A DNA stretch of 33,154 nt from a virus, in the IMG/VR virus record IMGVR_UViG_3300020203_000057, positions 1 through 33,154 of that record, one strand, 5' to 3'. Positions 27,215-33,154 of this stretch are shown here, one piece after another. The first letter of the stretch is position 1, and each line of letters begins with the position of its first letter. The translations under genes and the position numbers were made by a program. The notes beneath the pieces were generated by a model. The model had not been told where the DNA came from. It did no database searches and saw only the letters and a program-made list of their open reading frames with translations.

Positions 27215-28711
27215 TCAGAACGACGGTGGAGTACAGCCGGTGCCGCCGATGGTGGCGATCGAGGTCGGGTAGCGGCCGGGAACGAACAGTTGGAACTGTC
27301 CGACAGCGAGCCGGACCTGGCCCGGTGCGGTTGCCGTTGTCTGCTCGAACGTGAACGACATCACTGGGGCACGCCAGTACTTGATGTCGTTCATGCGTGC
27401 CATGAATATGATGTCCTCGTTCGTGCCGGCCCCGAGGTTCGTTGGGATCGATGCGTCGGTGATGACCGGGATCGACTGCAACGTGCCGACGATCTGACCG
27501 TAGGCGGCTGCGTCGCCGAGACCGAACACCGTGTTCGGGACCGTCTTCGAGAAGTCGAACAACGGGCGGCCGGTGGTGTCGGTCGCGGAGGTGATGAAAC
27601 CCCAGCGGCGCGGGTGCATGTAGATCGCTGTGACCGGCATGAACCGCAGCGAGTTGACCTGCTGGATCGCGTCGGAGATCTTCGGCCACAGCTCGGGCAC
27701 GGTGGGCGAGCCGTCGGTGTACGTGACTGCCGCGATGCCTGTGACCTGCAGGATGCCTCGGTGCTGCGGTGGGGTGCCGTTGCCGTTGATGGCCGACACG
27801 TTCCCGGCGAGCGCGAGCGCTTCCATCAGGTCGGGGAAGATGATCGAGTCGACGACCGAACCGCCACGCATGAACACCGTGCGTGAGATGTCCTGCTGTG
27901 CGGTGACCAGGTTGACCGTCGACGTCAGGTCGGTGACGGCCAGGTCGATCTCGTTGAAGCCTGCACCCTCAGAGGTCATCGCAGCGGTGGTGCCGGTGGT
28001 GCCACGCGGGATGATGAACGACACACCGTCATCGGGCAGATCCATCGCCGTGAGCGAGTTCAAGAACGGCGAACCGGCACGTGCGAGCGGTGCCCACTCG
28101 TCGAGCAGGTACACCGGTGGGATCGCGCCGGCCATCGCGGCAATGCCGATGTCACGCTTGTCGACAGCCCATTCGTCGGTGTTGCGCTGCAACCGCTCAG
28201 CGACGTCGTAGCCACCGGTGCGGTGATGCTGCGCGAACAGGTCAGCGAAGAACGAATGCTCGCCGCCCTTGCGGTAGGTGTGCTCGTCGGACTTGACCTG
28301 GATGCGGGCCTCGGTCTGACGGACCGCTTCGTGACGCACTTCGAGTGCGTCCATCTCGGCGACACGTGCCCGCATCGATGCGATCGAGTCGGCGAACCCG
28401 GCGTCGGTGGCGTCGGTGATGTCGAACGCTGCGATCGATGCGCGCAGCTCAGCGAACTGTGTGGTCTCGGTGGCGTTCAGGTCGCGAGCCTCGGCGGTCG
28501 GTGCTTCGAGCAGGGCGGTCAGTTCGGCGTGCGCGGCCTGGCGGGCGGCGATGCGCTCGTTGAGCTTGTCGACGAGCTGCGAACGGAACGACACCGGAGT
28601 GGTGGCGGTCTCGTCGCCACCAGCGACGACGGGCAGGGTCTTGCCATCGGCGAACAGCCAGACCTCGCGGCCCTCGATGTTCGAGCGGACAGGGTTGCGG
28701 GACTTGCGCAT
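27215..28711 (-). CDS. Major capsid protein (HK97 fold) with N-terminal scaffold domain
   Basis: 498 residues, ATG at 28711 with AAAGG ten bases upstream. The first ~130 residues are charged and helical (delta-domain type), serving as internal scaffold and probably removed by the protease. The following shell domain contains E-H-S-F-F-A-D-L-F, the P-P-V-Y-L segment, G-V-S-F-I-I-P-R-G and later F-M-P-V-T-A-I-Y-M-H-P-R-R-W. These are features of HK97-family capsids in actinophages. Likely the most abundant virion protein. Confidence 0.88.
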   Translation of the reverse strand: MRKSRNPVRSNIEGREVWLFADGKTLPVVAGGDETATTPVSFRSQLVDKLNERIAARQAAHAELTALLEAPTAEARDLNATETTQFAELRASIAAFDITDATDAGFADSIASMRARVAEMDALEVRHEAVRQTEARIQVKSDEHTYRKGGEHSFFADLFAQHHRTGGYDVAERLQRNTDEWAVDKRDIGIAAMAGAIPPVYLLDEWAPLARAGSPFLNSLTAMDLPDDGVSFIIPRGTTGTTAAMTSEGAGFNEIDLAVTDLTSTVNLVTAQQDISRTVFMRGGSVVDSIIFPDLMEALALAGNVSAINGNGTPPQHRGILQVTGIAAVTYTDGSPTVPELWPKISDAIQQVNSLRFMPVTAIYMHPRRWGFITSATDTTGRPLFDFSKTVPNTVFGLGDAAAYGQIVGTLQSIPVITDASIPTNLGAGTNEDIIFMARMNDIKYWRAPVMSFTFEQTTATAPGQVRLAVGQFQLFVPGRYPTSIATIGGTGCTPPSF

Positions 28712-28857
28712 CGTGGTGAACCTTTCACGGGAGAGAACGTGGGATTGCGTCTCGGTGGTGAAGGCCAGGAGATGCCCGGATGGTGCCCTGACGGGACCGG
28801 TGCGGGCTTCGTCGTGTCAGACGGCGACTGATTGAGCGATGACTGTAGCGGTGATCG
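28712..28857 (-). other. 146-bp gap between protease and capsid genes
   Basis: It holds only a 14-codon GTG frame coupled (GTGA) to the protease stop and the capsid gene's ribosome site. There is no convincing promoter, terminator or hairpin. Confidence 0.5.
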
Positions 28858-29553
28858 TCACGCCGACGCAAGCATCTGAGCTTGCGCGAGCGCCAGCCCG
28901 AGCGGCAACCCGACGATCACCGGGATGTCGTCGACCGATCGTGCGGCGTTGCGCATGCCGATGATCGTCGCCGAGTTCGCCGGGTACGTCACAGCGGACA
29001 CGTCGAAGAGTTGCATCTCCAACACCCGACGCTCGGTGTACTCGGCGTTCCATTCCTGGCGGATCGCACGGAACGCGAACGACATCTCGTCGACGTCGCC
29101 ACGCTCGATCGCCGACGCCACCGCAGCAGCGAACACGTTGCGCTGAACGTCCGGCTCTGGCACGTCGACGTGCAGGCCGGTCGAGTCCGCTGTCAGCGTC
29201 ATCGTGCCCGACGTGTTGCGTGCCAGCGGGATGCCTTCATGGTCGAACAGGAACGCGATCTTGTCGTCACGCATCTGCAACGACTTGTCAGCCGAGCCGG
29301 CTTCGATCATCTCACGGAACCCGTACGGCGGTCCCCCGGCCACGTTGTACCAGGTGCCCCACGTCGTCGCGTACCCGACGAACGCTGCGTTGCCGTCCTC
29401 GTCGACTCGCCGTTCGATCGGTGCACGACGCTGCTCACCGAGCACGGTGCTCCGGCGCGCGATCACGTCGAGTTCCAGCAGGTCGTCATCTGAGTCGGCC
29501 CAGCGGGCACGCACCTCGTCGGGCAGCGAGTACTTCGTGATCAGAGCAGACAT
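28858..29553 (-). CDS. HK97-family prohead protease
   Basis: 231 residues. Start ATG at 29553 is fixed by AGGAGGT six bases upstream; a longer open frame runs into the portal gene. H105 in F-D-H-E-G-I-P-L-A-R and S158 in E-M-S-F-A-F are the likely catalytic His and Ser of the U35 protease family, with D184 near V-T-Y-P-A. The enzyme would cleave the scaffold part of the capsid protein during maturation. Confidence 0.85.
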   Translation of the reverse strand: MSALITKYSLPDEVRARWADSDDDLLELDVIARRSTVLGEQRRAPIERRVDEDGNAAFVGYATTWGTWYNVAGGPPYGFREMIEAGSADKSLQMRDDKIAFLFDHEGIPLARNTSGTMTLTADSTGLHVDVPEPDVQRNVFAAAVASAIERGDVDEMSFAFRAIRQEWNAEYTERRVLEMQLFDVSAVTYPANSATIIGMRNAARSVDDIPVIVGLPLGLALAQAQMLASA

Positions 29554-29608
29554 GACACCTCCTGTTGGTGACGACGATGTTATCGCACGCCGTTTCGCTG
29601 AGCAGCGA

Positions 29609-30937
29609 TCAGATGGTCTGCACGACCGGCACATCTGGTGCGGTCGACGTGCCGAAGTCGTAGTCGTCGGGCAGGTCGATGCCAGCAGCGCGTGCGATGT
29701 CGCGAGCCTCGTCGGTCGTGACCACCTTGTTGACGGCGAGGTACAGCTTCTGCAGGATCGTCGCCTGCTCGGCCTCGGTCGAAGCGCCGGCACGCACGAA
29801 CACGTCGCCGCCCTCGATCGCTGCGCGGCCCTCGTTGGCGCGCATCTCGTTCGTCGTCCACAGCGGCGTCCCCGACAGGGCCCCGATCTCGGCCGACGCC
29901 TTGTACGCCTTCATCCGCTCGTCGAGCGCAGCACGCAGGAACGCGTCGAAGTTGAAGCGCAACACCCGACGCTGACCGTCCGGCACCAACCGCGACAGCG
30001 CCGCTTCGAACATCGACGTGTAGCGCAACAGGCCCGACATGCGCCAGTCCTCGTTTGCCTGGTTGACGTTGGCGTACGTGACGTTCGAGCCGGACGTCGA
30101 GTAGCCGATCTTGCCGGGGTTCACGCCGAAGATCCGAGCGATCTCCTCACCCGAGTAGCGCATCGTTTCGAGGAACTGCGACTCGTCGGGGTTGATCTGC
30201 CACTTATCGAACTCCATCCCAGCGGGCAGCATGATCGGCTCACGCGACCCGGCGAGCACTTCCATGATCTTCGCCTTGAACGCTGCAGCGCCACCCGGCC
30301 CCGGGTCTTTCACTGGCCGAAAAATCCCGGTCGGGTGCGCACCGTCACCGAAGAACTGGGCCCCGAACTTCTGTGCGGCGAGACCGACGCCGATCGCTTC
30401 TGCGTGATGAGCGATCGGGTTCATCCCCTCGGGTCGACCCGGCCGCGTGTAGAGACCGACGTGCCACAGCGGGCCACGCGGCCACAGCAGCACCTCCTGC
30501 CGATCCAGGTACACCTTCCATTCGCCCTGACCGCGCTCACGTTTCCACTCGACACGCTCATCAGCGACCGGTGTCATCGTCGTCGGATACCCCAAATTGT
30601 CCACGGTCGCGATGAACGCGTAGCACCGGCCGAGCTGCGCAAGCGACCACGACTGCTGCCAGATCCATGTCTCCCACGACATCCCCGGCGACGGTTCCCA
30701 CATCCAATCGGGTGGGTCTCGACGCACGACGTCGTCGCCCATCCTGACGACTTCCTGCAATGGCAACGCCAGGTGAGCTTCGGAGATCGCAGCGAGCGAC
30801 GACCACACAGCGCTGTGCCGTTGCGCCCGGTCAGCGTCGACCGGCACACCCGACGACGTGCCGCTACCGCGACGGGTCATCTGATCGAGCGCCGGCGTGG
30901 CGTTGCGTCGCTCACCGGGCAGCCGAAACACGCTCAT
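29609..30937 (-). CDS. Portal protein (HK97 family)
   Basis: 442 residues, ATG at 30937 overlapping the upstream stop (ATGA). It shows P-A-G-M-E-F-D-K-W, then E-E-I-A-R-I-F-G-V-N-P-G-K-I-G and T-Y-A-N-V-N-Q-A-N, all typical of phage portal proteins of the PF04860 type. The portal forms the dodecameric DNA gate at one capsid vertex and binds the terminase. Confidence 0.88.
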   Translation of the reverse strand: MSVFRLPGERRNATPALDQMTRRGSGTSSGVPVDADRAQRHSAVWSSLAAISEAHLALPLQEVVRMGDDVVRRDPPDWMWEPSPGMSWETWIWQQSWSLAQLGRCYAFIATVDNLGYPTTMTPVADERVEWKRERGQGEWKVYLDRQEVLLWPRGPLWHVGLYTRPGRPEGMNPIAHHAEAIGVGLAAQKFGAQFFGDGAHPTGIFRPVKDPGPGGAAAFKAKIMEVLAGSREPIMLPAGMEFDKWQINPDESQFLETMRYSGEEIARIFGVNPGKIGYSTSGSNVTYANVNQANEDWRMSGLLRYTSMFEAALSRLVPDGQRRVLRFNFDAFLRAALDERMKAYKASAEIGALSGTPLWTTNEMRANEGRAAIEGGDVFVRAGASTEAEQATILQKLYLAVNKVVTTDEARDIARAAGIDLPDDYDFGTSTAPDVPVVQTI

Positions 30938-31131
30938 CGCTTCGACCAGCCGGCCCAGAACAGGAACAACCCGACCGTCACGACCGCTGCGACCGTCGAC
31001 TCCAGAGCAACACCGGCCACCACGATCACCGCACCGCCGACCTCGAGCAGGTTCGACAGGATCCGGTTGCGGCGTGCGAGTCGTCGCAGCTCCCGGTTCG
31101 AGGCAGAGAGCTGGTTGGCGTCAGTAGACAT
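30934..31131 (-). CDS. 65-residue membrane protein between terminase and portal
   Basis: ATG at 31131 lies 11 bases inside the terminase 3' end; the stop overlaps the portal start (ATGA). A polar, Arg-rich N-terminal half (N-R-E-L-R-R-L-A-R-R-N-R) precedes about 30 hydrophobic residues (L-L-E-V-G-G-A-V-I-V-V-A then A-A-V-V-T-V-G-L-F-L-F-W), one or two membrane helices. Function unknown. Confidence 0.65.
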   Translation of the reverse strand: MSTDANQLSASNRELRRLARRNRILSNLLEVGGAVIVVAGVALESTVAAVVTVGLFLFWAGWSKR

Positions 31132-32647
31132 AGAACTCCTCGTTCTCATCGACCGGTGGCTTGTACGACTCGATCGCCCGATGCGCCGCCGTCGCACCAC
31201 ACAACGGTGCTATGTCGGCCTCGGCGGTGAGCCTATCCCACACCCACCCCTCGCCCCGATGCTTCTTGTCAGCACCCTCGACAGCGAACGTCAGCCAATC
31301 CTGGTTGAGATGGCACAACCGGTTCTCCTTGAACGCTGCGAAGAACGAGCCGCACGCAGCCGACCATTCGCCGCCCGAGTAGCGCACCAGCTCGCATCGA
31401 CCGTCGACAGCACGCTCGATCGACGGTCCGATCTGCCGGGTCGGGCCCCCGTTGTCCCACGCGACCGCCACCGGCGAGTAGCGCTCGACCGCCTGATCGA
31501 TGAACGTCTCGATACCCGACGAACCGGTCTGCTCATGCACGACCTCGACGAGCACCCGACCGTCCGCTGCAGGCCCGGCGATCGTCAGGTACACCGTGCG
31601 ATGAACCGGCGACATATCGACCGACAGCGCCAGCTCGCCGACGTGCTTCGCGTTCTTCGCTGTCCGGAGCTGCCACTCGTCGGCGTCGATCACCCTCGGT
31701 TTGTCGCCGTCGCTCATGATTGGAGTCCTCACCCACTGGTTGCACATCGTGCGCCGGAACACATCCTCGCCGTCCTCGTCGGTGGTGCGTCGAGCCTTCT
31801 CCAACTTGCGGCGGATGGTCTCGACGTCGATCGTGCGACCGAGCGCCGGCATGAACTCCCACCATGCTTCCTCGTCACCGATGTCAGCCTCGGGAGGCAG
31901 CGACCACTCGAAGTAGCAGATGTTCGACGCCTCACCCGACTCGACGAGCTTGCGTCCGTCGCGCACCTTCGGCCACAAGTAGAACGACTTCTCGTCGCCA
32001 GCGGTCGACACGATCCATAGCTGCGAGTTCGTTCGGGTCACCGTTGCACCCTCGACCGACTGCTCGACCGCGTCGGACTGGTGAGCGAATGCCTCGTCGA
32101 TCGTGGCGTCGTCGATCGTGTCGCCGTGGCCGGCCTCGCGGTTCGGTGCGTCGATCTGCAAGTAGCTCGCCGGCCCGAACAGGATGTGCTCCTGGCCGTT
32201 GTTCATCGACGGCTTGAACTCGGTCGGTGTCATCGGTCGAGCCTTCGGATTCTTGATCTCGGTGAACGAGCCGTGAGCAGCAGCACGCCGGAGGCCGGGA
32301 GTGAAGTCCCGTTCCAGCTTGCGTCGCGACGCACCGCGAGTCTGCGCCAGGTAGAGCGAGATCTGCTGATCACCGAACCGGGTCTGCCCGGTCGTGCATC
32401 GCCAGATCGACTTCGCTCGCACACCGGTCGTCTTGCCCGACTGGCGCATGATCGTCCAACGGATCTCGTCGTACTTCAACCGGCCGTCGTCGTTCAACTC
32501 GTACGCGACGTCCATGACGTGCTGCTGGTGCGGCATGAACGGGGTCCCGAGCCGTGCGGAAACGTCACCGATCTGCGGCCCGAGCGTGCGTGCATCGGTG
32601 CGAGGTGTCCCGATCCTCGGCGGCACGAACTCGCGAGCGCTTCTCAT
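31121..32647 (-). CDS. terL: Terminase large subunit
   Basis: 508 residues, ATG at 32647 overlapping the small-subunit stop (ATGA). The ATPase half has R-Q-S-G-K-T-T at 69-75 (Walker-A-like), T-I-D-E-A at 182-186 (Walker B) and I-V-S-T-A-G at 212-217 (motif III). The nuclease half has D344 (L-S-V-D-M-S), D398 (V-A-W-D-N-G-G) and a third acidic site near D478. The protein pumps DNA into the prohead and cuts it. Confidence 0.9.
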   Translation of the reverse strand: MRSAREFVPPRIGTPRTDARTLGPQIGDVSARLGTPFMPHQQHVMDVAYELNDDGRLKYDEIRWTIMRQSGKTTGVRAKSIWRCTTGQTRFGDQQISLYLAQTRGASRRKLERDFTPGLRRAAAHGSFTEIKNPKARPMTPTEFKPSMNNGQEHILFGPASYLQIDAPNREAGHGDTIDDATIDEAFAHQSDAVEQSVEGATVTRTNSQLWIVSTAGDEKSFYLWPKVRDGRKLVESGEASNICYFEWSLPPEADIGDEEAWWEFMPALGRTIDVETIRRKLEKARRTTDEDGEDVFRRTMCNQWVRTPIMSDGDKPRVIDADEWQLRTAKNAKHVGELALSVDMSPVHRTVYLTIAGPAADGRVLVEVVHEQTGSSGIETFIDQAVERYSPVAVAWDNGGPTRQIGPSIERAVDGRCELVRYSGGEWSAACGSFFAAFKENRLCHLNQDWLTFAVEGADKKHRGEGWVWDRLTAEADIAPLCGATAAHRAIESYKPPVDENEEFYVY

Positions 32648-33051
32648 CCCTCGACGAGCGCCAGCTTCGCCGTCCAGTCGTCGGCTTTCTGCTCGGCCAA
32701 CGACGGCAGGATCGTGCGAATCCCGAGCCGTTCGAGGCCGGCGTCGATCTGATCGTCGAGAGCGAGCAGCGCCGACACGTCATCCTTCAACATCGACAGC
32801 ACGACACGCTCACGCAGCAGCGCCCGAACATCGAAGCGCTCACACAGCAACAGCAACGGCTCAGACGACCCGCGCACTTCGCCGGCAGCGTGCAGGTCGT
32901 CCCACAGTTTCAGACCGGCCTCGCCGAGCGGTCGGGCAGGCGCCGGTCGCGCCGACACCACCACCGGAACCGGGACCGCACGCTTCACCCGAGCCGGCTT
33001 CACCACCGGCTTCGCCACCGAACGTTTCGCTGCCATCCACCGATCGTACAT
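32644..33051 (-). CDS. terS: Terminase small subunit
   Basis: 135 residues. ATG at 33051 follows GGGGTGA; a second ATG five codons in is possible. The sequence is Lys/Arg/Pro/Val-rich for 40 residues, then G-E-A-G-L-K-L-W-D-D-L-H-A-A-G-E, as in small terminases of actinophages, with a helical remainder. It would recognise the packaging site next to the terminase genes. Confidence 0.75.
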   Translation of the reverse strand: MYDRWMAAKRSVAKPVVKPARVKRAVPVPVVVSARPAPARPLGEAGLKLWDDLHAAGEVRGSSEPLLLLCERFDVRALLRERVVLSMLKDDVSALLALDDQIDAGLERLGIRTILPSLAEQKADDWTAKLALVEG

Positions 33052-33154
33052 TCACCCCGCCGACAGCGACCGCACACACCCGCCAGACCACCACAACGCC
33101 CGCCACGCCACACAAACCGACCGGCCGAGCACCTGACCCTCGGGGACGATAGAG
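33052..33154 (-). other. Region upstream of the terminase genes
   Basis: About 100 bases to the right window edge without a gene, rich in G/T on the minus strand. In phages of this type the packaging (cos or pac) site often lies here, but I see no clear signature. Confidence 0.3.

Noticed and set aside
29204-32020. A 938-codon open frame on the plus strand
   Set aside because: It is antisense to protease, portal and terminase genes, which have strong family matches. Arg/Pro/His-rich composition and codon positions show it is a shadow produced by GC-rich third positions.
1-33154. Integrase and lysogeny genes
   Set aside because: No tyrosine or serine recombinase motif was found on either strand; lysogeny cannot be judged because the genome is incomplete.

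Overview
The window is the greater part of a tailed double-stranded DNA phage genome. The sequence is GC-rich, and every gene I can support lies on the minus strand, so it reads naturally from the right end to the left. The gene order (terminase, HK97-type portal, prohead protease, capsid, connectors, tail tube, frameshifted tail chaperone, tape measure, minor tail, lysis), the use of GTG starts, and the tight ATGA/GTGA/TGATG stop-start overlaps all fit a siphovirus infecting a high-GC actinobacterium. That host assignment is inference. No integrase, bacterial gene, rRNA or tRNA was found. The left edge cuts a gene, so the genome continues beyond the window.

Right to centre (33,051 to 15,671): small and large terminase, a one-helix membrane protein, portal, protease, major capsid protein with an N-terminal scaffold-like domain, two capsid-associated proteins, head-tail connector, tail terminator-like and neck proteins, tail tube, and tail assembly chaperones with a canonical CCCAAAC -1 slippery site. 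A short tape measure, two minor tail proteins, an amidase endolysin, two small membrane proteins (holin candidates) and a lectin-like tail fibre follow.

Centre to left (15,450 to 1): the early/replication half, in operons that begin at related promoter/leader sequences near 15.5, 9.85 and 6.88 kb, plus a probable leaderless promoter at 3.56 kb. It holds a Gam-like and an ERF-type annealing module, a VRR-NUC nuclease gene disrupted and restored around an HNH gene, a DNA methyltransferase, a replication-initiator-like protein, a helicase-loader-like protein and a GIY-YIG-like protein. A long string of very small zinc-knuckle or one-helix proteins comes next. The left end has two more HNH genes, a DpdA-like deazaguanine transglycosylase, a second DNA methyltransferase and a partial PD-(D/E)XK-like nuclease.

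The most unusual features are: (i) a DpdA-like gene whose 3' end is a captured copy of an HNH gene tail, marked by a 37-bp near-perfect direct repeat; (ii) an HNH gene lying between a truncated and a complete, diverged copy of the same nuclease start; (iii) a family of promoter/leader sequences carrying GAACA-N8-TGTTC dyads; (iv) a 27-bp perfect palindrome in the linker of the left methyltransferase; and (v) an orphan stretch near 10.35-10.8 kb with a very strong hairpin and a promoter-like sequence. Three DNA-modification enzymes in one half-genome point to strong anti-restriction selection.
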